In this document: piece by piece, positions 8,203 to 16,494 of the stretch
How positions within the stretch are numbered: position 1 is the stretch's first letter
How the letters are laid out: every line of letters starts with the position of its first letter
Origin: Neisseria sp.
Lineage (GTDB): Bacteria > Pseudomonadota > Gammaproteobacteria > Burkholderiales > Neisseriaceae
Reading direction: 5' to 3'
Assembly: GCA_030528455.1 (NCBI GenBank)
Contig: JAUMYW010000004.1
Coordinates: forward strand, 1 to 64,000
Length of the DNA stretch: 64,000 nt
Translations under genes and position numbers: made by a program
The notes under the pieces: model-generated
Database searches by the model: none
Seen by the model: only the letters and a program-made list of their open reading frames with translations
Told to the model about the DNA's origin: nothing

Positions 8203-9159
8203 ATGGCATATGACAGCTTAATGGTGTTTACTGGAAACGCCAATCCGCAATTGGCACAAAAGGTTGCGGAACATTTGGATATTTCTTTGGGCAAGGTTTC
8301 CGTTTCCAAATTTTCAGACGGCGAAATCGCCGTCGAGCTGTTGGAGAATGTGCGCGGGCGAGATGTGTTTATTCTGCAGCCGACTTGTGCACCGACCAAT
8401 GACAATCTGATGGAAGTGCTGACGATGGCCGATGCGTTGAAACGTGCTTCGGCAGGCCGTATTACCGCAGCGATTCCTTATTTCGGCTATGCTCGCCAAG
8501 ACCGCCGTCCGCGTTCCGCACGTGTGCCGATTTCGGCCAAGTTGGTGGCCAATATGCTGTATTCGGCGGGTATTGACCGCGTTCTGACGGTTGATTTGCA
8601 TGCCGACCAAATCCAAGGCTTCTTTGATATTCCGGTGGATAATATTTATGCCACGCCGATTTTGATTGACGATATTCAAAAGCAGCGTATCGAAAACCTG
8701 ACGGTTGTCAGCCCCGATATCGGCGGTGTGGTTCGTGCGCGTGCGGTGGCAAAAGTTTTACAGGCGGATTTGGCGATTATCGACAAACGCCGTCCTAAGG
8801 CCAATGTTGCCGAAGTGATGAATATCATCGGCGATATCCAAGGCCGTACTTGTCTGATTGTCGACGATATGATTGATACGGCCAATACCTTGTGCAAAGC
8901 CGCTTCTGCTTTAAAAGAGCGCGGTGCCGAACGCGTGCTGGCTTATGCCACCCATCCGGTGTTTTCCGGCGAAGCGGTGAAGCGCATCGCTTCTTCCGAT
9001 ATCGATCAGGTGGTGATTACCGATACCATTCCTTTGTCGGAAGAAGGTTTGGCGTGTTCTCGTATCCGTCAGGTGGGTATAGCAGGATTGCTGGCGGAAA
9101 CCGTACGCCGTATCAGCAATGAAGAATCTGTGTCTTATCTTTTCAAAGAGTCTTTGTAA
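8203..9159 (+). CDS. prs: Ribose-phosphate pyrophosphokinase
   Basis: A 318-residue enzyme making PRPP from ribose 5-phosphate and ATP for nucleotide, His and Trp synthesis. Visible signatures: [17 protein letters not shown] at the N-terminus; [22 protein letters not shown], the ATP-binding flexible loop; the PRPP-binding [14 protein letters not shown] near residues 220-233; and a C-terminal ADxxxR-type tail. The ATG at 8203 was chosen over an in-frame GTG at 8161 because it gives the normal family N-terminus and follows AGGTGAG (8193-8199). It is followed by rplY. Confidence 0.97.
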   Translation: MAYDSLMVFTGNANPQLAQKVAEHLDISLGKVSVSKFSDGEIAVELLENVRGRDVFILQPTCAPTNDNLMEVLTMADALKRASAGRITAAIPYFGYARQDRRPRSARVPISAKLVANMLYSAGIDRVLTVDLHADQIQGFFDIPVDNIYATPILIDDIQKQRIENLTVVSPDIGGVVRARAVAKVLQADLAIIDKRRPKANVAEVMNIIGDIQGRTCLIVDDMIDTANTLCKAASALKERGAERVLAYATHPVFSGEAVKRIASSDIDQVVITDTIPLSEEGLACSRIRQVGIAGLLAETVRRISNEESVSYLFKESL

Positions 9160-9195
9160 AAGTTAGGATTCGGGTAGGGCTGCGGCTCCGCATAT

Positions 9196-9211
9196 GCCGT
9201 CTGCAGACGGC
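9196..9211. repeat. Self-overlapping uptake-word palindrome
   Basis: GCCGTCTGCAGACGGC is two GCCGTCTGCA words in opposite orientation sharing the central TGCA, a perfect 16-bp palindrome. It lies between prs and rplY. This overlap is only possible because the word ends in the palindromic TGCA. Confidence 0.9.
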
Positions 9212-9299
9212 TTGACAAACCGGCTGTCCCCAAACTGGTCGCGGTGTAAGGCAGTTTGTTCTTTATCTTTAATTATTTATCCTTATTTGGAGTTTGATT

Positions 9300-9872
9300 A
9301 TGTCATTTGAATTAGTTGCTGTTTTGCGTGATGCTCAAGGTACTGGTGCGAGCCGCCGCCTGCGTCGCGAAGGCAAAACCCCTGCCGTTGTATACGGCGA
9401 CAACCAAGAAGCCGTTGCCGTTGCCGTTGATCACAAAACCGTGTTTTACGCTTTGGATAAAGAAGCTTTCCATACTTCTTTGATCAAGCTGACTTTGGAC
9501 GGTAAAACCCAAGACGTGATTGTGCGTGATTTCCAAGTGCATCCGTTCCGTCAGGAAGTGCAGCACATTGACTTCCAAGTGGTTGATGTGAACAAACCTT
9601 TGAAAATCCGTGTTCCGGTTCATATCGTGAACGCCGAGAAATCTCATGCCGTGAAGCTGCAATCAGGCCGCGTTTCTCTGTTGGCCAGCGGTGTCGAAGT
9701 GATTGTCGATCCGAAAAACATTCCTGCCGCTTTGGAATTGGATTGCGAAAAAGTGGTTGCTGGCGACATTCTGCATTTGTCCGACATCACTTATCCTGAA
9801 GGTGTTAGCAGCGTTGCATTGAAACGCAATTCTAACTTGGCGATTGCAACCGTTACCGGTAAAAAACGCTAA
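9300..9872 (+). CDS. rplY: 50S ribosomal protein L25, CTC (TL5) type
   Basis: A 190-residue protein, the long CTC form with a C-terminal domain, rather than the ~95-residue E. coli type. The N-terminal domain ([27 protein letters not shown]) is the 5S rRNA-binding L25 fold. The C-terminal part has [16 protein letters not shown] and a [10 protein letters not shown] strand region. The ATG at 9300 follows TTGGAG at 9287-9292. Proximity to prs is typical in beta- and gammaproteobacteria. Confidence 0.95.
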   Translation: MSFELVAVLRDAQGTGASRRLRREGKTPAVVYGDNQEAVAVAVDHKTVFYALDKEAFHTSLIKLTLDGKTQDVIVRDFQVHPFRQEVQHIDFQVVDVNKPLKIRVPVHIVNAEKSHAVKLQSGRVSLLASGVEVIVDPKNIPAALELDCEKVVAGDILHLSDITYPEGVSSVALKRNSNLAIATVTGKKR

Positions 9873-9887
9873 TTGCCGATTATGAAG

Positions 9888-9921
9888 ATCCCGCCTTTTG
9901 CATCAGCAAGGCGGGATTTTT
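9888..9921 (+). terminator. Terminator of rplY
   Basis: ATCCCGCCTT (9888-9897) pairs with AAGGCGGGAT (9908-9917), followed by Ts, 16 bases after the rplY stop. Confidence 0.88.
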
Positions 9922-9951
9922 GCACGGATTGCCAATCGGTTTTATTTTCCA

Positions 9952-9992
9952 GATAAAAATGCCGTCTGAAAACTGCTGTTTGCAGACGGCAT
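9952..9992 (-). terminator. Uptake-word terminator of the suhB unit
   Basis: CAGACGGCAT/ATGCCGTCTG arms (9959-9968 and 9983-9992) with a 14-base loop are followed on the minus strand by a T-rich run (complement of 9954-9958). One arm is a canonical GCCGTCTGAA word, the other GCCGTCTGCA. Confidence 0.7.
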
Positions 9993-10004
9993 GATGTTCG
10001 GCAG

Positions 10005-10178
10005 TTACTGTTTATACCGCTTTGAGAACAACCAAGTATATATGGCGGTTGTGAGCAGTGTTTGAACCGATAAGCGGAGCAGGTCGATGTTTTCCTTAAA
10101 AATCAAATGACTGACGGCCAGATTGACCAATGCAAATATGGCGGCAAATGCAGCCGTATTTCTTAGCAGTTGTTTCAT
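10005..10178 (-). CDS. Small membrane protein downstream of suhB, 57 aa
   Basis: A 57-residue ORF (MKQLLRNTAAFAAIFALVNL start, SKRYKQ end) with two hydrophobic segments, about residues 8-27 and 33-52, and a basic C-terminus. The predicted topology is a helical hairpin in the inner membrane. It begins 26 bases after the suhB stop on the same strand and ends just before an inverted-repeat terminator, so it is probably the last gene of that transcript. The ribosome site is weak (GGA about 9 bases upstream). Family not recognised. It is supported by position, membrane pattern and the terminator rather than by homology. Confidence 0.6.
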   Translation of the reverse strand: MKQLLRNTAAFAAIFALVNLAVSHLIFKENIDLLRLSVQTLLTTAIYTWLFSKRYKQ

Positions 10179-10203
10179 TTCATTCTGTCCGGTTTTCAGC
10201 GGA

Positions 10204-10992
10204 TTATTTCAAATGACTGCCGATAATTTGCAGCATTTGTGCCAAAACTTTCGGATTGGCCGCCACAATATCGCCGCTTTCCAGCCAGCCTTGTTCGCCC
10301 TGCATATCGGTAACAATCGCACCGGCTTCTTTTGCAATCAGCGCGCCGGCGGCGATGTCCCAAGGTTTCAAATTGAATTCGAAGAAGCCGTCAAAACGGC
10401 CTGAGGCCAGCGAACACAAATCCAAGGAGGCAGCACCTTCGCGGCGTGCACCGGCGGTTTTGCCCAAGAAATCGCGCAAAATGTCGAGATAAGTGTCTAT
10501 CATGCTTTGATCGACAACGGGAAAACCGGTGCCGATCAGGCATTGGTTCAGTTCGATGCGGTTGGATACGCGGATACGGCGGTCGTTCAGCAATGCGCCT
10601 TTGCCGCGCGAAGCCATGTAAACATTATTGTATTCGGGCGCGTAAACCAAAGCTTCCTGCAAAACGCCTTTGTGCAAAAGTGCCATGGAAACGGCATATT
10701 GCGGATGACCGTGCAGATAGTTTGTCGTGCCGTCCAGCGGGTCGATAATCCATTCGTAGTCCGAACCGGCATTGCCGTGCGAACCGCTTTCTTCCGTCGT
10801 GATTTTGTGTTGGGGATAGGCATCGAGCAGAGCATTTACCAAAATGCTTTCGGCGGTTTTGTCCACATCGGAAACAAAATCATTAAAGGCTTTGCTGTCT
10901 ACTTTGATATTGTTCAAATCGTTGGCCGCACGAATCATCATATCGCCGACTTTGCGGGCGGCTTTGAATGCGGTGTTCAAAAAAGGGTTCAT
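10204..10992 (-). CDS. suhB: Inositol-1-monophosphatase family protein SuhB
   Basis: A 262-residue Mg2+-dependent phosphatase. Metal ligands are visible: the EESG segment, WIIDPLDGTTNYLHG (about residues 81-95) and the C-terminal KPWDIAAGALIAKEAG. The family hydrolyses inositol phosphates; in E. coli, SuhB also works with NusA in rRNA antitermination and ribosome biogenesis. The ATG at 10992 was chosen because it begins the usual MNPFLN-type N-terminus after an AGGA ribosome site; the longer frame to 11052 adds an unrelated leader. It is divergent from trmJ, a pairing common in proteobacteria. Confidence 0.95.
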   Translation of the reverse strand: MNPFLNTAFKAARKVGDMMIRAANDLNNIKVDSKAFNDFVSDVDKTAESILVNALLDAYPQHKITTEESGSHGNAGSDYEWIIDPLDGTTNYLHGHPQYAVSMALLHKGVLQEALVYAPEYNNVYMASRGKGALLNDRRIRVSNRIELNQCLIGTGFPVVDQSMIDTYLDILRDFLGKTAGARREGAASLDLCSLASGRFDGFFEFNLKPWDIAAGALIAKEAGAIVTDMQGEQGWLESGDIVAANPKVLAQMLQIIGSHLK

Positions 10993-11115
10993 AGGTAATT
11001 TCCTGTAAAAAACCGCCGACGGCAGGTAAAATGCTGCCGGGTGGCGTTGCAAACATTGTTAAAGAGCGGAAAAACGCCATTATACTCCGCAATTTTTTGA
11101 GATAACAGCTGGAAA

Positions 11116-11925
11116 ATGGATAAACCGACCGTTCCTGATTATTTGAACCGCATAGCCGTAGTATTGTGCCGCACCAGTCATCCGGGCAATATCGGTTCGG
11201 CGGCGCGGGCGATGAAAACCATGGGTTTGAGCCGCTTGGTTTTGGTGTCGCCGAATTTGATGAACACGCCGATGACGCCCGATGCGCCGCAATTCGACCC
11301 CGACAATCCTCAGGATTTCCTCCTGCCAGAAGAAAGTTTTATTTTGGCTTCGGGAGCGGCCGATGTGTTGGAAAACGCAAAAATCACGGCGACTTTGGAC
11401 GAAGCACTGGCCGATACGGTGTTAAGCTGCGCTCTGACCAGCCGTAAACGCGAACTGACCGCGCCGCTGCAAACACCGCGCGAACTCACGCCTGAGCTGC
11501 TTGCCGCCGCACAGGGCGGTTTTCAGACGGCCTTGGTGTTCGGCAATGAAACGCGTGGCCTGAGCATTGAGGAAGTGCAGGCCTGCAACCGTTTGATGAC
11601 GATTAACGGCAATCCCGATTATTTCTCGCTGAATCTGGCGCAGGCCGTGCAGGTGGCGGCGTATGAAATTTTCAGCCAGATTGGCGCAGACATGAGCCGT
11701 CTGAAACACGACAAAAACACCGCCACGCACGAGCAAATTCGAGGCATGACTGAGCATATGGCCGGTTTGATGGACGAATTGGGCTTTTTCAACCGCAGAA
11801 ACGGCGAGCGCATGATGCGCCGTCTGAACAACCTGTTTGCCCGCGCCGGAACGGAAACCGAAGACATCGACATTCTGCGCGGCTTTTTCAATACCGTGAA
11901 AAAGAACATCAAACCGCGCGATTGA
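11116..11925 (+). CDS. trmJ: tRNA (cytidine/uridine-2'-O-)-methyltransferase TrmJ
   Basis: A 269-residue SPOUT-class enzyme. The SpoU/TrmH motifs are present: LCRTSHPGNIGSAARAMKTMGL (motif 1, residues ~18-39), LVFGNETRGLS (motif 2, ~138-148) and YFSLNLAQAVQVAAYEI (motif 3, ~172-188). TrmJ methylates the 2'-OH of position 32 in several tRNAs using SAM. It is divergent from suhB; a TATACT hexamer at 11081-11086 is a likely -10, with a weak -35. An uptake word (11933-11942) lies just after the stop. Confidence 0.93.
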   Translation: MDKPTVPDYLNRIAVVLCRTSHPGNIGSAARAMKTMGLSRLVLVSPNLMNTPMTPDAPQFDPDNPQDFLLPEESFILASGAADVLENAKITATLDEALADTVLSCALTSRKRELTAPLQTPRELTPELLAAAQGGFQTALVFGNETRGLSIEEVQACNRLMTINGNPDYFSLNLAQAVQVAAYEIFSQIGADMSRLKHDKNTATHEQIRGMTEHMAGLMDELGFFNRRNGERMMRRLNNLFARAGTETEDIDILRGFFNTVKKNIKPRD

Positions 11926-11960
11926 ATTTCAAGCCGTCTGCAGCTGCGCGGTCAAGCTGT

Positions 11961-12026
11961 ATGTTAAGAGCAAAAATGACAGTTGCAGAGATTGAAAAAG
12001 AGTTTCTTATTCGTGAATTCACATGA
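11961..12026 (+). CDS. Tiny leader ORF, 21 codons, coupled to the next gene
   Basis: The 21-codon ORF (MLRAKMTVAEIEKEFLIREF...) has an internal Met at codon 6. Its stop overlaps the next start in an ATGA arrangement (12023-12026), which suggests translational coupling. No clear Shine-Dalgarno precedes it. It could be a leader peptide, a remnant of a longer coupled gene, or chance in AT-rich DNA. I do not recognise it. Confidence 0.35.
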   Translation: MLRAKMTVAEIEKEFLIREFT

Positions 12027-12364
12027 TGAAAAATAGGAATGATTTTAATAGTGGTTTTTTAAGAGATTTGGAAAAATATAATTGGAGTTTAATACATCAG
12101 AATTCTAATTGCTTTGAAGAGGAACTGAAAAAAGAAATCACGGGAAATCATTTTTTATTTTCCAAGGAATTAACTGCGATTGCAAAAGATAATGCAAGTG
12201 ATGACGTATTGTTTGTTGAGAAAAATACATTTTATATACTTCATTTAACTTATACATTAACCAACGAAGAGCGTTTTCCTCAATATGAAATCTTTGAGAG
12301 TATGCAAGAATTAGAGCAATATTTCTCTAAAAATTATATTGATTCATTATATTTAAAAAGTTAA
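12023..12364 (+). CDS. Low-GC hypothetical protein, 113 aa (immunity-like?)
   Basis: A 113-residue acidic protein without signal peptide or membrane segments. Its codon use is strikingly AT-rich compared with every neighbour (AAA, AAT, ATT, TTT dominate), a sign of transfer. The second half (DDVLFVEKNTFYILHLTYT, then FPQYEIFESMQELEQYF) has the look of small single-domain cargo proteins that often accompany polymorphic toxins as immunity proteins, but no toxin gene is adjacent and this is only resemblance. It sits between trmJ and the DUF1853 gene, bracketed by uptake words at 11933-11942 and 12403-12412. Start: the double ATG at 12023/12026; the first overlaps the leader stop. Confidence 0.65.
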   Translation: MMKNRNDFNSGFLRDLEKYNWSLIHQNSNCFEEELKKEITGNHFLFSKELTAIAKDNASDDVLFVEKNTFYILHLTYTLTNEERFPQYEIFESMQELEQYFSKNYIDSLYLKS

Positions 12365-12429
12365 AGGAACAAAAAAATTGAAAAAATATAATGGCTGCAA
12401 GATGCAGACGGCATCTGCGGGAAAATAAC

Positions 12430-13287
12430 ATGAACTACGCGCTAGATGCTTTGTGGTGGCGGCTGAAAACGCCGCAGGTTCGCGATTTGGCCGCTTTGCT
12501 GACCGCGCCGCCCTTGTGGGACAGCGGTTGCGAAATGCCGGTGCGGAAACTGCTCGGCGAAACCGGCTTCCGTGTTTTGCTGGATTGGGACGACAGGCCG
12601 TCTGAATTGTTGGATTTTTTGAACGGACGTGCGCCGTTCGGCGGACGTTTGGGATTTTATGCCGAAGCGTTGCTGGCTTTTTGGCTGGCGAACGCGCCGC
12701 ATTGCCGTCTGCACGCACAAAACCTTGTTATTTCGGGTGCGGACGGCAATCATGCGGGCGCATTGGATTTTTTGGCCGAGATTGACGGCGAACTTTATCA
12801 CTTGGAATTGTGCTGCAAATACTACGGCCCGGCAGCGGGCGAACCCGATTTATGCGGCTTGAACCGCAGCGACCGTTTGCCCGACAAAGCTGCCAAACTG
12901 CAAAAGCAACTCGGTTTGGTGCAAACCGAGCAGGGCAGGGCGGCTTTGCAGCGTATCGGCATCGATGCCGCCGAGTTGCAGACGGCTGCGGTGGTTCGCG
13001 GCATGGCGTTTCTGCCCGAAACGCCGTCTGAAAACCGCTTCGGTTCGGCAGACGATGCGTGGACGGGAAGCACCGTCGGCGATTGGGAAGAGTTTGCCGC
13101 GCAACAGACGGAAAACAGCCGCTATTTTATTCTGCCGCGCATGAATTATCTGTCGCCCGCACGCGTGCCGGAAAGCGAGACAGTCGGTTTGCCGCATATT
13201 GCCGAACAGCACAATATCCTGTTTGCCCTGCTCGAACCGAGGCCGGACGGTTTTTCTCACGAAATCCGCCGTTTTATGAAACGCTGA
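12430..13287 (+). CDS. DUF1853-family protein
   Basis: A 285-residue cytosolic protein. The order ALWWRLKTPQVRDLAALLTAPPL, then PLWDSGCE, LGFYAEALLAFWLANAP and GALDFLAEIDGELYHLELCCKYY matches the DUF1853 family as I know it. The conserved Asp/Glu/Lys cluster near residues 120-140 recalls a nuclease-like metal site, but the spacing (E-L-C-C-K) is not a standard E-x-K, so I make no catalytic claim. The ATG at 12430 was chosen over an upstream codon at 12391, which overlaps the uptake word. Four uptake-type words fall within or beside it. Confidence 0.8.
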   Translation: MNYALDALWWRLKTPQVRDLAALLTAPPLWDSGCEMPVRKLLGETGFRVLLDWDDRPSELLDFLNGRAPFGGRLGFYAEALLAFWLANAPHCRLHAQNLVISGADGNHAGALDFLAEIDGELYHLELCCKYYGPAAGEPDLCGLNRSDRLPDKAAKLQKQLGLVQTEQGRAALQRIGIDAAELQTAAVVRGMAFLPETPSENRFGSADDAWTGSTVGDWEEFAAQQTENSRYFILPRMNYLSPARVPESETVGLPHIAEQHNILFALLEPRPDGFSHEIRRFMKR

Positions 13288-13449
13288 TTCCGTTCCGGGA
13301 GCTGCAGACGGTCGGGTACGGTAAGGATTTTTCCCCCTTTCTGCGCCGATATGAAAAGTGTGCTAAAATCGCCGTTTTGTATTTTCCGAACAAGCTTTTC
13401 GGGCGGTTGCCTGCCGTCCGGACGCATTAACAGAAAGTAAAGGTTTACG

Positions 13450-14760
13450 ATGAGCGTAACAGTTGAAAATTTGGAAGGTTTGCAGCGCAAAGTAGTACTG
13501 TCTCTGCCTTGGAACGAAGTGAACGCAGAATTTGACAAGCGTTTGAAACAAACCGCACGCCGCGTGCGTATCGACGGCTTCCGTCCGGGCAAAGCGCCTT
13601 TGGGCATGGTCGAATCCATGTACGGCGCGGGTATTCAAAACGACGTGCTGAACGAATTGGCACAAAAAGTCTTTTTCGATGCCGCAGTGAAAGAAGGCTG
13701 GAAAATCGCCGGTATGCCGCGTTTGGAAGGCGTTGAGGGTCAAGACGACAAAGAAAACTTCCATTTTGCAGGCGTGTTTGAAGTATTCCCGCAAGTCGTA
13801 TTGGGCGATTTGTCTGCACAGGAAGTGGAAAAAATCAGCGCGGCCGTCAGCGATGAAGAAGTGGAAAAAACCATCGATATCCTGCGCCAGCAACGCACCG
13901 TGTTCAACTACGCCGAACGTGCCGCACAAGACGGCGACCGTGTGATTATCGACTTTGCAGGTAAGATTGACGGCGAAGCGTTTGCCGGCGGCTCTGCCGA
14001 AAACTACGCTTTCGTTTTGGGTCGTGGCCAGATGCTGCCCGAGTTTGAAGCCGGTGTGAACGGTTTGAAAGAAGGCGAAAGCAAAGATGTGGAAGTGAAC
14101 TTCCCCGAAGACTACCACGGTAAAGATGTGGCCGGCAAAACCGCCGTGTTCACCATTACCGTCCGCAACGTTTCCGAGCCGGTGCTGCCGGAAGTAGATG
14201 CCGATTTCGCCAAAGCTTTGGGTATCGAAGACGGCGATGTAGCGAAAATGCGCGCCGAAGTGAAGAAAAACGTCGAGCGCGAAGTGAACCGCCGCGTTGC
14301 CGAGCAAAACAAAGAAGCTGCAATGCAGGCTTTATTGAACGCCGCAGAAGGTTTGGAAGTGCCGAAAGTGCTGGTGGACGAAGAAGCACAACGCATGGCA
14401 AACGAAATGAAGCAGAACTTTGTGAACCAAGGTATGACTGATGCGGCCAACCTGGATTTGCCTGCGGATATGTTCAAAGAGCAGGCCGAACGCCGTGTGA
14501 AACTGGGCTTGATTTTGGCCGAGGTTGTACAGGCCAACCAGTTGGAACCGAAACAAGAGCAGATTGATGCAGTTATTGCCGATTTTGCCGAGAGCTACGA
14601 AGATCCGCAGGAAGTTATCGACTGGTACAAGGCCGAAGAAAGCCGTCTGCAAGGTCCGACTTCTCTGGCAGTTGAAGCAAATGTGGTGGACTTTGTTTTG
14701 GGCAAAGCTAAAATTGTCGAAAAAGCCCTGTCTTTTGACGAAGTGATGGGCCGTGCCTAA
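13450..14760 (+). CDS. tig: Trigger factor (ribosome-bound chaperone, PPIase)
   Basis: A 436-residue protein with the three trigger-factor domains: an N-terminal ribosome-binding domain with the loop signature GFRPGKAPLGMVESMYG (residues ~42-58), a central FKBP-type prolyl isomerase domain (~160-245), and a helical C-terminal chaperone domain. It binds near the ribosome exit tunnel and folds nascent chains. The start is preceded by AAAGG (13438-13442). An extended -10 (TGC then TAAAAT, 13361-13369) is a plausible promoter. A terminator separates it from clpP. Confidence 0.97.
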   Translation: MSVTVENLEGLQRKVVLSLPWNEVNAEFDKRLKQTARRVRIDGFRPGKAPLGMVESMYGAGIQNDVLNELAQKVFFDAAVKEGWKIAGMPRLEGVEGQDDKENFHFAGVFEVFPQVVLGDLSAQEVEKISAAVSDEEVEKTIDILRQQRTVFNYAERAAQDGDRVIIDFAGKIDGEAFAGGSAENYAFVLGRGQMLPEFEAGVNGLKEGESKDVEVNFPEDYHGKDVAGKTAVFTITVRNVSEPVLPEVDADFAKALGIEDGDVAKMRAEVKKNVEREVNRRVAEQNKEAAMQALLNAAEGLEVPKVLVDEEAQRMANEMKQNFVNQGMTDAANLDLPADMFKEQAERRVKLGLILAEVVQANQLEPKQEQIDAVIADFAESYEDPQEVIDWYKAEESRLQGPTSLAVEANVVDFVLGKAKIVEKALSFDEVMGRA

Positions 14761-14762
14761 TC

Positions 14763-14816
14763 AGGCCGTCTGAAAACAACACCAAAGCAGCCGGCTGTGC
14801 CGCTTTGGTGTTTTTT
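14763..14816 (+). terminator. Terminator between tig and clpP, with a canonical uptake word
   Basis: AACACCAAAGC (14778-14788) pairs with GCTTTGGTGTT (14802-14812), followed by Ts. Just before it lies AGGCCGTCTGAA (14763-14774), a canonical 12-base AG-type uptake sequence. Confidence 0.85.
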
Positions 14817-14830
14817 AACGGAGTAATAAA

Positions 14831-15463
14831 ATGATTCCCGATATTTCTGCCAATACCTTAATCCCGACCGTTATCGAGCAGAGCGGCCGGGGCGAGCGGG
14901 CTTTTGATATTTATTCGCGCCTGCTCAAAGAGCGCATTATTTTTCTAGTGGGGCCGGTAAACGACCATACCGCCAATCTGGTGGTGGCGCAGATGCTGTT
15001 TTTGGAAAGTGAAAATCCGGATAAGGATATTTTTTTCTACATCAATTCGCCGGGCGGTTCGGTAACGGCGGGCATGTCGATTTTCGACACCATGAACTTT
15101 ATCAAGCCGGATGTTTCGACTTTGTGTTTGGGACAGGCGGCGAGTATGGGCGCGTTTCTGTTGTCGGCAGGTGCGAAAGGCAAGCGTTTCGCATTGCCGA
15201 ACAGCCGTGTGATGATTCACCAGCCTTTAATCAGCGGCGGCCTGGGCGGACAGGCTTCCGATATCGAAATCCATGCGCGTGAATTGATCAAACTCAAACA
15301 GAAATTGAACGAGTTTCTGGCGAAACATACTGGTCAGACTTTGGAAAAAATCGAACAGGATACCGACCGCGACAACTTTATGTCTGCCGAAGAAGCGAAG
15401 GCTTACGGCCTGATTGACGAAGTCATTGCTACTCGTGCCGATGCGGCAAAAGTGGCAAAATGA
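14831..15463 (+). CDS. clpP: ATP-dependent Clp protease proteolytic subunit
   Basis: A 210-residue serine peptidase. The catalytic triad is visible: Ser in GQAASMGAF (~residue 105), His in VMIHQPL (~130) and Asp in TDRDNFM (~178). The propeptide-like start [22 protein letters not shown] is typical. Fourteen subunits form the barrel that degrades proteins fed by ClpX or ClpA in the cytosol. GGAG at 14820-14823 precedes the ATG. It follows tig, as in many bacteria, but clpX is not the next gene; clpP ends at an inverted uptake-word terminator facing slyD. Confidence 0.97.
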   Translation: MIPDISANTLIPTVIEQSGRGERAFDIYSRLLKERIIFLVGPVNDHTANLVVAQMLFLESENPDKDIFFYINSPGGSVTAGMSIFDTMNFIKPDVSTLCLGQAASMGAFLLSAGAKGKRFALPNSRVMIHQPLISGGLGGQASDIEIHARELIKLKQKLNEFLAKHTGQTLEKIEQDTDRDNFMSAEEAKAYGLIDEVIATRADAAKVAK

Positions 15464-15510
15464 CCTGCATTGAACGGGAAATGCGCTTTGTGCTTCCAAT
15501 GTGAAAATAC

Positions 15511-15545
15511 AAGCCGTCTGCAACTGTGGAGCAGACGGCTTGTTT
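15511..15545. terminator. Bidirectional terminator between clpP and slyD
   Basis: AAGCCGTCTGC (15511-15521) and GCAGACGGCTT (15531-15541) form an 11-bp stem with a 9-base loop between convergent genes. Confidence 0.8.
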
Positions 15546-15575
15546 GTGTTTTCTCGTTTCCGGTAAGACGCGGTA

Positions 15576-16052
15576 TCAGTGATGATGGCCGTGCGGGCCG
15601 TGGACATGGCCGTGGGCAATTTCTTCTTCACTGGCATCCCGTACATCGGCAACAGTCGCTTTGAAGCGGATTTTCATACCTGCCAAAGGATGGTTGCCGT
15701 CCACTACGACTTTGCCGTCTGCAATGTCGGTTACGCGGAATAAGACAATGTCGCCGTCAGGCATATCGGCCTCAAACATCATGCCTACTTCGACTTCGGC
15801 AGGAAAGGCATCGGCAGCCTCGATACGGATTAATTCCGGATCTTGTTCGCCAAAAGCATCATCGGGAGACATAACGATATCAACGACATCTCCGATATTT
15901 TTTTCGTGCAGTGCCTCTTCGACCAAGGGGAAAATACCGTCATAGCCGCCGTGCAGATAGGCGATTGGCTCTTCGGTTTTGTCCAGCAGCTGGTTGTCGG
16001 CATCGTACATCTCATAATGCAGCGTTACTACGGAATTTTTCTTAATGCTCAT
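15576..16052 (-). CDS. slyD: FKBP-type peptidyl-prolyl isomerase SlyD
   Basis: A 158-residue protein. The FKBP half-domains (TLHYEMYDADNQLLDKTEEPIAYLHG; later GNHPLAGMKIRFKATVADVRDAS) flank an insert-in-flap domain, the SlyD architecture. The C-terminus HGHVHGPHGHHH is a short His-rich tail that can bind Ni2+ or other metals, though shorter than the E. coli tail. It has cytosolic chaperone and isomerase activity and may contribute to metal homeostasis. It is convergent with clpP. Confidence 0.93.
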   Translation of the reverse strand: MSIKKNSVVTLHYEMYDADNQLLDKTEEPIAYLHGGYDGIFPLVEEALHEKNIGDVVDIVMSPDDAFGEQDPELIRIEAADAFPAEVEVGMMFEADMPDGDIVLFRVTDIADGKVVVDGNHPLAGMKIRFKATVADVRDASEEEIAHGHVHGPHGHHH

Positions 16053-16494
16053 GAAAGCGGATCCTTAAGGGGGTGGGAAATTTCGGATTCTAACATATCT
16101 GCTGTTTTCGGGAGACAGAGTATTGCCGGTTCGGAACAGGTCTTTTGGATGTGTAAAGGAGGTAATGTTGTTTTTTCTGCGGATAGAGTGAGGAGGGCGG
16201 GCAGAATGTTTTAAAACACCTATTGTGTGGGAAATAATCTGTCGGTTTGAATTATCATTATGAAAAATATATAAAATACCCGATTGGAGAAGGCAGGGCG
16301 ATGATTGGGACGCCCAGCTGGCCAGTGGGGATAAAGTAAAAAAACGTTTGTTTGTATTTTAAAGTATTGCATTCAAAAGAATAGTTCGGGATAATTGCAA
16401 AGTTCAGTAATGAATTTTTGACAATCGGCTGGCAATGATAATAGTGTCAGCTGAATTGTTTTTATGACAGTTTGATTTTAAAAGGTATTTGCAA
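16053..16494. other. Long intergenic region with a promoter-like site
   Basis: No gene is supported in these ~440 bases. TTGAAT (16247-16252), a 17-base spacer and TATAAA (16270-16275) make a promoter-like pair. The spacer contains ATCATTAT, resembling half of a Fur box. TTGACA at 16418-16423 lies upstream of the lipoprotein gene with a weak AATAGT about 16 bases on. A 12-codon ORF (MIGTPSWPVGIK, near 16302) is too short to call. Confidence 0.5.
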
